From NCBI RefSeq assembly GCF_006716765.1, contig NZ_VFPO01000001.1:1054001-1118000 (forward strand): 64,000 bases of DNA, written 5' to 3'. Every line of letters starts with the position of its first letter. Position 1 is the stretch's first letter. This document shows, piece by piece, positions 54,007 to 63,988 of the stretch. A program made the translations under genes and the position numbers. The notes below the pieces were generated by a model. The model had not been told where the DNA came from and ran no database searches. It saw only the letters and a program-made list of their open reading frames with translations. The stretch is from Actinomadura hallensis. GTDB taxonomy: Bacteria; Actinomycetota; Actinomycetes; Streptosporangiales; Streptosporangiaceae.

Positions 54007-54717
54007 ATGTCGACGCTGAACCGTCTGGTGCTGTGGAACATCGATCACACTCTGGTCGACGTCGGGCGGGTCACCCGGGACGCCTACGCCGAGGCGTTCC
54101 AGAAGACCATCGGGCGCCCCCTGGTCCGCCTCGCGCCCACCCCCGGCCGCACCGAATCGGAGATCATCTTCGAGACCCTGGCGTTCAACGACGTCGTCCC
54201 CACCGACGACCACCTCCCCGCGTTCTTCGACGCCCTCACCGAGGCGTTCGCGAACCGCCGCGCCGACCTGCGCGAGCACGGCCGGGTCCTGACCGGCGCC
54301 CGCGAGGCCGTCGAGGCGCTCGCCCACGTCCCCGGGGTCGTCCAGTCGGTCCTGACCGGATCCCTTCAGCGGAACGCGGTGCTGAAGGTGACCGAGCTGG
54401 GCCTGGCGGACCGCCTCGACCTGGACTCCGGCGGCTACGAGAACGGCGTCTACAGCAAGGCAGCCCTGCTGGAGCTCGCCCGCACCCGCGCGGGCGAGCG
54501 GCACGGCGGCCGCTACCCCGAGTCCGCCACCGTCTACATCGCCGACTCGCCCCGCGACGTCCAGGCCGCCCGCATCGCGGGGTCGCCGATCATCGCCGTC
54601 GCCACCGGCAGCGCCACCGAGGCCGAGCTGCGCGCCGCCGGGGCCGAGCGCGTCCTGGGCACCCTCGCCGACACCGACGCCGTCGTCGGCGCGGTGGCCG
54701 AGCTGACCCGCATCTGA
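54007..54717 (+). CDS. HAD-like protein with Asn in nucleophile position
   Basis: 236 aa. Core motifs: motif I LVLWNIDHTLVDVG, motif II SVLTGSLQ, motif III near YSKAALLE, motif IV VYIADSPRDVQAA. The HAD nucleophile is Asn11 while the acid/base Asp13 remains. Relatives with LW-D-IDHTL are phosphatases; an N-for-D change would block phospho-enzyme formation unless deamidated. Its role may be regulatory or binding. ATG 54007 is chosen by homology; the SD is weak. Confidence 0.8.
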   Translation: MSTLNRLVLWNIDHTLVDVGRVTRDAYAEAFQKTIGRPLVRLAPTPGRTESEIIFETLAFNDVVPTDDHLPAFFDALTEAFANRRADLREHGRVLTGAREAVEALAHVPGVVQSVLTGSLQRNAVLKVTELGLADRLDLDSGGYENGVYSKAALLELARTRAGERHGGRYPESATVYIADSPRDVQAARIAGSPIIAVATGSATEAELRAAGAERVLGTLADTDAVVGAVAELTRI

Positions 54718-54841
54718 ACGCCTCCGCGGCGGGACGCGGCCATGTGGGGGCGGCGCACATCACACGCGGTGAGTATGTGAGGATGCGGGATTGCGAGCGC
54801 CCGGGCCGGTGACCTGCACTGGTACCCGGTCCCGGGGGGCG

Positions 54842-54876
54842 GCGGCGCACCGGCGCGCGGTTGCGCGGTGCGCCGC
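54842..54876 (+). other. Hairpin upstream of acetoacetyl-CoA synthetase
   Basis: GCGGCGCACCG / CGGTGCGCCGC, 11-bp perfect stem with a 13-nt loop. It ends 57 nt before the start of the next gene; terminator of the HAD gene or leader structure. Confidence 0.45.
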
Positions 54877-54933
54877 ACGGGCTCGATATTCGAAGACGGC
54901 CGCGCGGCCCCGGCGCGGCGGGGAGGGAGAGAG

Positions 54934-56886
54934 ATGACCCGTGAGGTGTCTGAGGGTTCGCTGCTGTGGGAGCCCTCGGAGGAGGTCGTCGCCAACGCGC
55001 GGGTGACGCGTTTCGCCCGCTGGCTGTCGGACCGGGGCGTGCTCACGGAGAACTACGACGACCTGTGGCGCTGGTCCGTCACCGAGGTGGACGCGTTCTG
55101 GGACGCGATCTGGGCCTACTTCGGCGTCGTCGGAGAGCGCGGCGACGGCCCCGTCCGGGAGGGCGGGCCCATGCCGGTGGACGGGCTGAAGTGGTTCCCC
55201 GGCGCGACGCTCAACTACGCGGCGAACGCGCTGCGCCGCGCGGACGACGCCCCGGACGACACCGCGGTGGTCTTCCGCTCGGAGGCGGGCGGGCACCGCG
55301 TGCTGACCTACCGTGAGCTGGCCCGGCACGTGGCCGAGGTCCGCGCGGGCCTGGCCGGCCTGGGCGTGGGCAAGGGCGACCGGGTCGCCGCCTACGTGCC
55401 GAACATCCCCGAGGCCCTCATCTGCTTCCTGGCGACGGCGTCGCTGGGCGCGGTCTGGTCGTCGTGCTCCCCGGACTTCGGCTCCTCCTCGGTCATCGAC
55501 CGGTTCGCGCAGATCGAGCCGAAGGTCCTGATCGCGGTGGACGGGTACGCCTACAACGGCAAGCGGTTCGACCGGCGCGAGATCGTCGGCGAGATCGAGG
55601 CCGCGCTGCCGAGCCTGGCCGCCACCGTCCTGATCCCTTATCTCGACCCGGCCGCGACCCCCGAGGGGCTCCGCGCCGGCGTGCCCTACGCGGACCTGCC
55701 CCGCCCCGGCGGCGCCCTGGAGTTCGAGGACGTCCCGTTCGACCACCCCTTGTGGGTCGTCTACTCGTCCGGGACCACCGGCCTGCCGAAACCGATCGTC
55801 CACGGGCACGGCGGGATCGTCCTCGAACACCTCAAGGCCCTGTCCTTCCACCAGGACCTCGGCCCTGAGGACGTCTTCTTCTGGTACACCACCACCGGCT
55901 GGATGATGTGGAACTACCTCATCGGCGGCCTGCTGGTGGGCTCCACCATCGTCATGTACGACGGCGCCCCCCTCGACCTGTGGACGCTCGCCGCGGAGAA
56001 CGGCGTCACCTACATGGGAGTGGGCGCGCCCTACATAACGGCCTCCGCCAAGGAAGGCCGGCGTCCGGGCGAGGAGCACGACCTGTCGAAGCTGCGCGGC
56101 ATCGGCTCCACCGGCTCCCCCCTTCCCCCGGAGGGCTTCGCCTGGGTGTACGACGCCGTCGGCAAGGACCTCCTCCTCGGCTCGTTCTCCGGCGGCACCG
56201 ACCTGTGCACCGGCTTCGTCGGCCCCTCGCCGCTGCTGCCGCTGCGCGCCGGCGTCATCCAGTGCCGCGGGCTGGGCGCCAAGGTCGAGGCGTTCGACGA
56301 CAAGGGCGAACCCGTGGTGGACGAGGTCGGCGAGCTGGTCATCACCGAGCCCATGCCGTCGATGCCGGTGTTCTTCTGGAACGACGAGGACGGCGAGCGC
56401 TACCGCGACTCCTATTTCGACATGTACCCGGGCGTGTGGAGGCACGGCGACTGGGTGAAGATCCTCCCGGACGGCGGCTGCGTCATCTACGGCCGCTCCG
56501 ACTCCACCCTCAACCGCGGCGGCATCCGGATGGGCACGTCCGACTTCTACCGCGTCGTGGAGGCGTTCGAGGAGATCGCCGACAGCCTCGTCATCGACAC
56601 CGGCCGGCTCGGGCAGGAGGGCCGCCTCCTGCTCTACGTCCAGCTGGCGGAGGGCGCGTCCCTCACCGACGACCTGGTGGGGCGGCTCAAGCGCGAACTC
56701 CGCTCGGCGCTGTCGCCGCGGCACGTCCCGGACGAGATCCACGCCGTCCCCGGCATCCCCCGCACCCTGTCGGGCAAGAAGCTGGAGGTGCCCGTCCGCA
56801 AGATCCTCCAGGGCACCCCGGTGGACCGGGCCGCCAACCGCGACTCCATGGCCAATCCGGAGGTTCTCGAACACTTCACCCCGTGA
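54934..56886 (+). CDS. aacS: Acetoacetyl-CoA synthetase
   Basis: ATP-dependent activation of acetoacetate, 650 aa. ANL-family motifs: VVYSSGTTGLPKPIVHGHGG (P-loop), FFWYTTTGWMMWNYL, GSFSGGTDLC and WRHGDWVKI, with the C-terminal RTLSGKKLEVPVRKIL holding the acyl-AMP lysine. The N-terminal SLLWEPSEEVVANARVTRF is characteristic of AacS and separates it from acetyl-CoA synthetase. ATG 54934 has a strong GGGAGGGAGAG. It may use ketone bodies or recycle acetoacetate. Confidence 0.93.
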   Translation: MTREVSEGSLLWEPSEEVVANARVTRFARWLSDRGVLTENYDDLWRWSVTEVDAFWDAIWAYFGVVGERGDGPVREGGPMPVDGLKWFPGATLNYAANALRRADDAPDDTAVVFRSEAGGHRVLTYRELARHVAEVRAGLAGLGVGKGDRVAAYVPNIPEALICFLATASLGAVWSSCSPDFGSSSVIDRFAQIEPKVLIAVDGYAYNGKRFDRREIVGEIEAALPSLAATVLIPYLDPAATPEGLRAGVPYADLPRPGGALEFEDVPFDHPLWVVYSSGTTGLPKPIVHGHGGIVLEHLKALSFHQDLGPEDVFFWYTTTGWMMWNYLIGGLLVGSTIVMYDGAPLDLWTLAAENGVTYMGVGAPYITASAKEGRRPGEEHDLSKLRGIGSTGSPLPPEGFAWVYDAVGKDLLLGSFSGGTDLCTGFVGPSPLLPLRAGVIQCRGLGAKVEAFDDKGEPVVDEVGELVITEPMPSMPVFFWNDEDGERYRDSYFDMYPGVWRHGDWVKILPDGGCVIYGRSDSTLNRGGIRMGTSDFYRVVEAFEEIADSLVIDTGRLGQEGRLLLYVQLAEGASLTDDLVGRLKRELRSALSPRHVPDEIHAVPGIPRTLSGKKLEVPVRKILQGTPVDRAANRDSMANPEVLEHFTP

Positions 56887-57120
56887 TCCCGGATTGGATC
56901 TCGCTTGGGTGACAGGTTAGGCGGCGGCCCGCCCGGGGCATGTGACAGGTTTATGGTTGGTCCCCCGGCCGATCGTGTCCGAAGGGAAGCGGCGGGTCAG
57001 AACGCGGCGTAATCACGCATGGCCGGGTGAACTTCCCAGGGGTCTCGGGCGTCACACTGTCGGAGGGTGGATCCGGGTCCCACGAGGGGCTCGTCGATCG
57101 AGAGAGGGACGGTTCGCCGC

Positions 57121-58905
57121 ATGGAGGTTGGGGCGCTGCGGTCCGGTGACCCGGATCGGCTCGGTCCGTACGCCCTGATCGGCCGGGTCGGCGAGGGCGG
57201 CCAGGGGACCGTGTACCTGGGCGCGGACGAGGACGGCCGGCAGGTCGCGATCAAGCTGCTGCACGCGGAGCTGACGTCCGACGACAAGGCCCGCGCGCGG
57301 TTCATCCGGGAGCTGGAGGTCGCCAAGCAGGTCGCGCCCTTCTGCACCGCGCAGATCATCGACGCCGACGCCACCGGGGACCGGCCCTACATCGTCAGCG
57401 AGTACGTCCGCGGGCCGTCGCTGAACCAGCACGTCCTGGCCGAGGGCCCGATCCGCGGCGCCGCGCTCGACCGGCTCGCGGTCGGCACCGCGACCGCGCT
57501 GTCGGCGATCCACCAGGCGAACGTCGTCCACCGCGACTTCAAGCCGCACAACGTGCTGCTCGGCCCGGACGGGCCCCGCGTCATCGACTTCGGGGTGGCG
57601 CGGGCGATCAGCGGCGGCACCACGCTCACCAGCCGGGTCATCGGCACCCCGTCCTACATGTCGCCCGAGCAGATCGCGGGCGACGAGGTCGGGACCGCGT
57701 CGGACGTGTTCTGCTGGGCGGCGACCATCGTGTTCGCGGCGACGGGCGAGCCCCCGTTCGGCCAGGACACCATCCCCGCCGTGATCAACCGGATCCTGCA
57801 CGAGGAGCCCGACCTCGGCGGCCTGCGCGGCCCGCTGCGCGAGCTGGTCCTCGACTGCCTGGAGAAGGACCCCGCCGACCGGCCGACCGCGAGCCAGGTG
57901 CTGATGCGGCTGCTCGGCCACGACGAGGTCTCCCGGACGGCGGCGGACGAGCCCGCCGCGCCCGCGTCCGCCGGCGCCGACGAGACCGCGATGCTCGCCG
58001 CCGGCTCCGTCCGCGCCGCCGAGTTCGACGACCTCGACGACCTGGACGGACTCGACGAGCACGACCTCGCCGACGGGGACACCGACGTCCGGGGTCTCCC
58101 CGGCTCCGGCGACGCGGGCGACGAGGTGTTCGAGCCCGACCCGGTGTTCGGCGACGACCCCGTCTTCGACGAGGACCGCCCCGGCTACGACGACGGCACC
58201 GTCTTCCGCGACCCGGAGGCCCCGGCGGAGGCGGCCGCCTTCCACCGGATGGCGGCGCAAGACCCGCACGACCCGGACGACGCGCACGACCCGCACGCTC
58301 TGGACGGGGACGGCGCCGACCCCGCCGAGACCGAAGCGCGGAGCGGGCTCGGGACGCCGCCCGCGCAGTGGCGGTCCGGCGACACGCTGCCGCCCGGCGC
58401 CGCCGGGCGCGGAGGCGGGCTGCGGGGAGCGCTCGCCGGTTCGGGCCGCTCCGCCGTGCTGGCCGGGGCGGCCGCGCTGTTCGTGGCGATCGTGGTGATC
58501 TCGTCCGTCCTCGCGCTCAGCTCGGGCGACAGCGGCAAGGCGGGCCAGAAGGTCAGCGACCCGAGCGCCCCGCCCGCGCCGGCGGAGGTCCTGCCGAGCG
58601 CGCCGCCGCCGTCGACCGGCGAGCAGCCCGGCGAGCAGCGGCCGGTCGCGCCGGCCGACACCCCCACGCCCGGTGACGAGTCCCCGGCCGCGGAGCCGAC
58701 GACCCCCTCCGGCGGCCCCTCCACGCCGAGCGGCCCGACGAGGACGACGCCGCCCTCCGGCGGTTCGCAGCCGCCGACCGGCGGTTCGCAGCCGCCCCCG
58801 GACACCCAGGACCCGCCGCCCGGCGGCGGCGACCCCGACGACCCGCCTCCCGGCGGAGGCGAACCCGAACCGCCGCCCGGCGACGGCGGCACGGGCGACG
58901 GCTGA
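57121..58905 (+). CDS. Transmembrane Ser/Thr protein kinase with Pro-rich extracellular tail
   Basis: 594 aa. Kinase domain about 17-285: GRVGEGGQGTVYLG, Lys45 in VAIKLLH, catalytic Asp139 in VVHRDFKPHNVLL, DFGVAR, and GTPSYMSPEQIAG. An acidic juxtamembrane region of about 150 residues includes DDLDDLDGLDEHD. One membrane segment lies near 443-465 (AVLAGAAALFVAIVVISSVLAL). The external part is Pro/Gly/Thr-rich and has no PASTA repeats, so the ligand is unknown. ATG 57121 has GAGAGAGGGA about 10 nt upstream. Confidence 0.92.
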   Translation: MEVGALRSGDPDRLGPYALIGRVGEGGQGTVYLGADEDGRQVAIKLLHAELTSDDKARARFIRELEVAKQVAPFCTAQIIDADATGDRPYIVSEYVRGPSLNQHVLAEGPIRGAALDRLAVGTATALSAIHQANVVHRDFKPHNVLLGPDGPRVIDFGVARAISGGTTLTSRVIGTPSYMSPEQIAGDEVGTASDVFCWAATIVFAATGEPPFGQDTIPAVINRILHEEPDLGGLRGPLRELVLDCLEKDPADRPTASQVLMRLLGHDEVSRTAADEPAAPASAGADETAMLAAGSVRAAEFDDLDDLDGLDEHDLADGDTDVRGLPGSGDAGDEVFEPDPVFGDDPVFDEDRPGYDDGTVFRDPEAPAEAAAFHRMAAQDPHDPDDAHDPHALDGDGADPAETEARSGLGTPPAQWRSGDTLPPGAAGRGGGLRGALAGSGRSAVLAGAAALFVAIVVISSVLALSSGDSGKAGQKVSDPSAPPAPAEVLPSAPPPSTGEQPGEQRPVAPADTPTPGDESPAAEPTTPSGGPSTPSGPTRTTPPSGGSQPPTGGSQPPPDTQDPPPGGGDPDDPPPGGGEPEPPPGDGGTGDG

Positions 58906-59081
58906 CCCCGGCGTCACCCCCGTCCACCCCCGCTGGGAACATGGGCCCTTATACCTGGGCGCGGAACACGTCGCCGGCGGGTTCGATGATGTGCCCCTGG
59001 CGACGCCGCATGCCCTGGCAGGGTGGAAGAAACCACGCTGACCTCGCGGGCCGGGCGGTCGGTTTTGCATCGATTCCTGGC

Positions 59082-59087
59082 TACGCT
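59082..59087 (+). promoter_or_regulatory. Putative -10 box upstream of NAD-GDH
   Basis: TACGCT lies 5 nt before an in-frame GTG at 59093. This raises the possibility of a leaderless start there in addition to the SD-dependent ATG at 59147. Confidence 0.35.
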
Positions 59088-59146
59088 GGCGCGTGAGCGT
59101 CGCCACAACGGGGTGGCGGAGTGTCTCAAGGGGAGAGTTGTTGTCG

Positions 59147-62100
59147 ATGAGCGCCATGCTCGATTCAGCGAAGGACGACCTGCTCCGGCGCGCAGCGGAG
59201 ACGTGCGCGCAGCGCCCGGGGGCGCGCTTCGGAGACGCGGACGAGATCTTCGCCTTCCTCCGCCTCTACTACCGGAACATCGTGCATGAGGACCTCGCCG
59301 GACGGGACCCGGCCGACGTCTGCGGGCCCGCGCTGGCGCACCGGGCGCTCGGCGAGGAACGGCCACAGGGACGCGCCAAGGTGCGGGTGTTCACCCCCAC
59401 CATCGAGGAGCACGGCTGGGACCCGGGGCACACGGTCGTCCAGATCGTCACCGACGACATGCCCTACCTCGTCGACTCGGTGACGATGGAGCTCACCCGG
59501 CACCACCTCGGGATCCACCTGATCGTCCATCCGCTGCTCGGGGTGGACCGCGACGTCGCCGGTCACCTGAAGGCGTTCCGCGCCAAGCTCGACAGCGGCG
59601 AAGACGTCGACGAGTCGTGGATCCACATCGAGATCGACCGCACCAGCGACCGCGCCTTCCTCGACGCGCTGGAGAAGGACCTCCAGCGCGTCCTGCACGA
59701 CGTGCGCGTCGCCGTCGAGGACGAGCCGAAGATGCGGGCGCGCGCGGGCGAGATCGCCGCCGCCATCCGCGAGGCCCCGCCGCCGCTGCCCGACAAAGAG
59801 CTCGCCGAGGGCGTCGAGCTGCTCGACTGGCTGGCGGACGGGCACTTCACCTTCCTCGGCTACCGCGACTACACGCTCACCGACGACGGCACCGCGCTGC
59901 GGCCCGAGCCGGGGACCGGCCTCGGCATCCTGCGCGGCGACACCCGCGAGTCCGGCAGCTTCGCCGCGCTGCCGCCCGAGGTGCGGGCGAAGGCGACCGA
60001 GAAGCACCTGCTGGTGATCACGAAGGCGAACTCCCGCTCGACCGTCCACCGCCCCCTGTACCTGGACTACATCGGGGTGAAGAAGTTCGACGAGTCCGGC
60101 GAGGTCATCGGCGAGCGGCGGTTCCTCGGACTGTTCACGCACGTCGCCTACAGCGCGTCGATCTCGCACGTCCCCGTCCTCAAGCGCAAGCTGGAGGAGG
60201 TGCTGGAGCGCGCCGGGTTCACCGCCGACAGCTACGACGGCCAGGACCTCATCGAGATCCTGGAGAGCTACCCCCGCGACGAGCTTTTCCAGATCTCCGT
60301 CGACGACCTGCTGCACATCGCGCTCGGCGTGCTGCGGCTGCGCGAGCGCCGCCAGCTCCGGCTGTTCCTGCGCAAGGACCTGTACGGCCGCTTCATGTCG
60401 TGCATGGTGTACCTGCCGCGCGACCGCTACACCACGAAGGTGCGGCTGCGCATCCAGGAGATCCTGAAGGAGGCGTTCGAGGGCGTCAGCGTCGACTACA
60501 GCGCGAACGTCACCGAGTCGATGCTGGCGCGGCTGCACGTCGTCGTCCGCGGCGAGCCGGGCCGGCCCCTGCCCGACGTGGACGTGTCCGACCTGGAGGC
60601 GCGGCTCGCCGCCGCCACCCGGTCCTGGGAGGACGACCTCGCCGACGCGATCGTCGAGCAGTGCGGCGAGGAGCGCTCGGGCGAGCTCGGCCGCCGGTTC
60701 GGGGACGCGTTCCCCGAGGGCTACAAGGCGGACTTCCCGGCCCGCACGGCCGTGTCCGACATGCGCCGGCTCGAAGAGCTCACCCCCGACGAGGACACCC
60801 TCATCAACCTGTACGAGCCGTACAGCGCCCGGCCGGGCGAGCGCCGGATGAAGCTGTACCGGCTGGGCGAGCCGATCTCCCTGTCGCGGATGCTGCCGCT
60901 GCTGCAGAACATGGGCGTCGAGCTCATCGACGAGCGGCCGTACGAGATCGTCTCGTCCGACGGGCAGCGGTTCTGGATCTACGACCTCGGGCTCCGCTAC
61001 GAGCCGTCCGCCGGCGCCCCCGACGACGACGGCAAGGAGCGGTTCCAGGAGGCGTTCACCCGCCTGTGGCGCGGCGAGGTCGAGAACGACGGGTTCAACG
61101 CCCTCGTCCTGCACGCCGGGCTCCACTGGTGGCAGGCCATGATCCTGCGCGCCTACGCCATGTACCTGCAGCAGGCCGGGACGACGTTCTCCAACAGCTA
61201 CATCGAGCAGGTGCTGCAGCGCAACGCGTCCATCACCCGGCTGATCGTGCGGCTGTGGGAGAGCCGCCTCGACCCGGCGCTCGCGGGCGGCGAGGAGGAG
61301 CGCAGCGCCGCCATCGCGGAGGAGATCGAGGGCGAGCTGGAGCACGTCGCCAGCCTGGACGAGGACCGGATACTGCGCGCCTACCTCTCGCTGGTCAAGG
61401 CGACCCTGCGCACCAACTTCTACCAGGGCAGGCCGTACCTGGCGCTGAAGTTCGACCCGAGCGCGATCCCGGACCTGCCCGAGCCGCGGCCCTACTCCGA
61501 GATCTTCGTGTACTCGCCGACGGTCGAGGGCGTCCACCTGCGGTACGGGTCGGTGGCGCGCGGCGGGCTGCGCTGGTCCGACCGGCGCGAGGACTTCCGC
61601 ACCGAGATCCTCGGCCTGGTCAAGGCGCAGGCGGTGAAGAACACCGTGATCGTCCCGGCGGGCGCCAAGGGCGGGTTCGTCGGCAAGCGGCTCCCCGACC
61701 CGTCGGTCGACCGGGAGGCGTGGCAGAAGGCCGGCATCGCCTGCTACAAGGACTTCATCTCCGGCCTGCTCGACCTGACCGACAACCTCGTGGACGGCAA
61801 GGTCGTCCCGCCGCCGAACGTCGTCCGCCACGACGGCGACGACACCTACATGGTCGTCGCCGCCGACAAGGGCACCGCGACGTTCTCCGACCTCGCGAAC
61901 GAGGTCGCCGCGGAGTACGGCTTCTGGCTCGGCGACGCGTTCGCGTCCGGCGGCTCCGTCGGCTACGACCACAAGGGCATGGGCATCACCGCCCGCGGCG
62001 CGTGGGAGTCGGTCAAGTACCACTTCCGCTCCCTCGGCACGGACGTCCAGCGGGAGGACTTCACCGTCGTCGGCATCGGCGACATGTCCGGGGACGTCTT

Positions 62101-63988
62101 CGGCAACGGGATGCTGCTGTCGAAGCACATCCGGCTCGTCGCCGCGTTCGACCACCGGCACATCTTCGTCGACCCCGACCCGGACGCGGCCGCCTCGTAC
62201 GCCGAGCGCCGCCGCCTGTTCGAGCTGCCGCGCAGCAGCTGGGCCGACTACGACCCCGCGCTGATCTCCGAGGGCGGCGGCGTGTTCCCCCGCACCGCCA
62301 AGTCCGTCACGATCACCCCGCAGATGCGGGAGGCGCTCGGCCTCGACGACGACGTCAAGTCCCTGACCCCGCACGAGCTCATCAAGGCGGTGCTCACGGC
62401 GCCGGTCGACCTGCTGTGGAACGGCGGCATCGGCACCTACGTGAAGTCGTCCGCCGAGAGCCACGCCGACGTCGGCGACAAGGCCAACGACCCCGTCCGG
62501 GTGAACGGCGCGGACCTGCGGTGCCGGGTGGTCGGCGAGGGCGGCAACCTCGGGGTGACGCAGCTGGGCCGCATAGAGTACGCGCGCGGCGGCGGCCGGA
62601 TCAACACCGACTTCATCGACAACTCCGCCGGCGTCGACACCTCCGACCACGAGGTGAACATCAAGATACTGCTCGACCAGGCGGTGCGGGACGGCGAGCT
62701 GACCCGCAAGCAGCGCGACAACCTGCTGTACGAGATGACCGACGAGGTCGGGCGGCTCGTCCTGCGCGACAACTACGCGCAGAACGTGGTACTCGCCGCG
62801 TCCCGCGCGCAGGCGCCGGAGATGCTGCACGTCCACGCCCGCTACCTGCGCAAGCTCGAACGGGACGGCCGCCTCCAGCGCCGCCTGGAGTTCCTCCCGG
62901 ACGACAAGGCGCTCGCCGAGCGGCGGAAGGCCGGGCGCGGGCTCACCGGCCCCGAGTTCGCCGTCCTGCTGGCCTACGCCAAGCTGGCCCTCTCCGACGA
63001 CCTCATGGCCTCCGACCTGGCCGACGACCCGTACCTGGAGTCCTGGCTGGTCGACTACTTCCCGACCCCGCTGCGCGAGCGGTTCCGCCCCTACATGGAC
63101 CGGCACCCGCTGCGCCGCGAGATCATCACGACGACAGTGGTGAACGACCTGGTCAACGCCAGCGGCTCGACGTTCGTGTTCCGGATGAACGAGGAGACCG
63201 GCGCGTCGTCGCCCGACATCGCCCGCGCCTACCTCGTCGCCCGCGACGTGTTCGACATGCCGCGGTTCTGGGACGCGGTGGAGGGCCTGGCGCACCACGT
63301 CTCGGAGGCCACGCAGATCGCGATGCTGCTGGAGGCCCGCAAGCTCACCGAGCGCGGCGCCCGCTGGCTGCTGCACAACCGGCGGCCCCCGTTCGACATC
63401 CGCGAGACCATCGACTACTTCGCCGGCGGCGCGGCCACGCTGCGCTCCAGCGTGTCGAAGCTGCTGGTCGGCGCCGACCTCGCCGCGTTCGAGCAGCGCC
63501 GCGACGGCTTCGCCGAGCGGGGCGTGCCGGACGAGCTGGCCGAGCAGTGCGCGGCGTTCGTGCCGATGTTCTCCACCTTCGACCTGGTGGGCATCGCCCA
63601 CCAGACGGGACGTCCGGTGGAGGAGGTCGCGGAGGTCTACTTCGACCTCGCGGACCGGCTGCAACTGGCCCGCCTGCGCGAGCGGATAATAGCTCTTCCG
63701 CGCGACGACAAGTGGCGGTCGATGGCGCGCTCCGCTCTCCGCGACGACCTCTACACGGCCCACGCGGCGCTCACCCGGGACGTCCTGGTCACCAGCGAGC
63801 CCGGCGTGGCGCCCGAGGAGCGCATGGCCCGGTGGTCGGAGAAGAACGAGTCCGCCGTCCAGCGCGCCCAGCAGACGCTCAGTGAGATCTGGGAGAGCGA
63901 CAGCTTCGACCTGGCGACCCTCTCGGTGGCGCTGGGCGCGATCCGCACCCTGGTGACCGCCAGCTCACTGCCGTCCAAGGAGACCTGA
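59147..63988 (+). CDS. gdh: NAD-specific glutamate dehydrogenase, large (180-kDa) class
   Basis: Oxidative deamination of glutamate to 2-oxoglutarate. About 1613 aa, as in Streptomyces and mycobacterial GDH. The long N-terminal region carries ACT-like regulatory segments (TVVQIVTDDMPYLVDSVTMEL). The catalytic part around residues 820-1200 has RYGSVARGGLRWSDRREDFR, KNTVIVPAGAKGGFVGKRL and GIGDMSGDVFGNGMLLSKHIRL (NAD domain). The C-terminal domain has ATQIAMLLEARKL. ATG 59147 has GGGGAGAG about 9 nt upstream; GTG 59093 in frame adds 18 residues. The stop is 12 nt from the window end, so the gene is complete. Confidence 0.93.
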   Translation: MSAMLDSAKDDLLRRAAETCAQRPGARFGDADEIFAFLRLYYRNIVHEDLAGRDPADVCGPALAHRALGEERPQGRAKVRVFTPTIEEHGWDPGHTVVQIVTDDMPYLVDSVTMELTRHHLGIHLIVHPLLGVDRDVAGHLKAFRAKLDSGEDVDESWIHIEIDRTSDRAFLDALEKDLQRVLHDVRVAVEDEPKMRARAGEIAAAIREAPPPLPDKELAEGVELLDWLADGHFTFLGYRDYTLTDDGTALRPEPGTGLGILRGDTRESGSFAALPPEVRAKATEKHLLVITKANSRSTVHRPLYLDYIGVKKFDESGEVIGERRFLGLFTHVAYSASISHVPVLKRKLEEVLERAGFTADSYDGQDLIEILESYPRDELFQISVDDLLHIALGVLRLRERRQLRLFLRKDLYGRFMSCMVYLPRDRYTTKVRLRIQEILKEAFEGVSVDYSANVTESMLARLHVVVRGEPGRPLPDVDVSDLEARLAAATRSWEDDLADAIVEQCGEERSGELGRRFGDAFPEGYKADFPARTAVSDMRRLEELTPDEDTLINLYEPYSARPGERRMKLYRLGEPISLSRMLPLLQNMGVELIDERPYEIVSSDGQRFWIYDLGLRYEPSAGAPDDDGKERFQEAFTRLWRGEVENDGFNALVLHAGLHWWQAMILRAYAMYLQQAGTTFSNSYIEQVLQRNASITRLIVRLWESRLDPALAGGEEERSAAIAEEIEGELEHVASLDEDRILRAYLSLVKATLRTNFYQGRPYLALKFDPSAIPDLPEPRPYSEIFVYSPTVEGVHLRYGSVARGGLRWSDRREDFRTEILGLVKAQAVKNTVIVPAGAKGGFVGKRLPDPSVDREAWQKAGIACYKDFISGLLDLTDNLVDGKVVPPPNVVRHDGDDTYMVVAADKGTATFSDLANEVAAEYGFWLGDAFASGGSVGYDHKGMGITARGAWESVKYHFRSLGTDVQREDFTVVGIGDMSGDVFGNGMLLSKHIRLVAAFDHRHIFVDPDPDAAASYAERRRLFELPRSSWADYDPALISEGGGVFPRTAKSVTITPQMREALGLDDDVKSLTPHELIKAVLTAPVDLLWNGGIGTYVKSSAESHADVGDKANDPVRVNGADLRCRVVGEGGNLGVTQLGRIEYARGGGRINTDFIDNSAGVDTSDHEVNIKILLDQAVRDGELTRKQRDNLLYEMTDEVGRLVLRDNYAQNVVLAASRAQAPEMLHVHARYLRKLERDGRLQRRLEFLPDDKALAERRKAGRGLTGPEFAVLLAYAKLALSDDLMASDLADDPYLESWLVDYFPTPLRERFRPYMDRHPLRREIITTTVVNDLVNASGSTFVFRMNEETGASSPDIARAYLVARDVFDMPRFWDAVEGLAHHVSEATQIAMLLEARKLTERGARWLLHNRRPPFDIRETIDYFAGGAATLRSSVSKLLVGADLAAFEQRRDGFAERGVPDELAEQCAAFVPMFSTFDLVGIAHQTGRPVEEVAEVYFDLADRLQLARLRERIIALPRDDKWRSMARSALRDDLYTAHAALTRDVLVTSEPGVAPEERMARWSEKNESAVQRAQQTLSEIWESDSFDLATLSVALGAIRTLVTASSLPSKET

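Noticed and set aside
56905-56960. GTGACAGGTT motif occurring twice before the Ser/Thr kinase gene as an operator
   Set aside because: The two copies differ at the end and there is no symmetry; too weak to list as a site.
59165-63763. Minus-strand open frame of about 1,500 codons opposite the NAD-glutamate dehydrogenase gene
   Set aside because: It is a mirror of a well-supported gene. The sequence is Val/Leu/Arg/His-rich with no family motifs and no ribosome site; long antisense frames are expected at this GC content.
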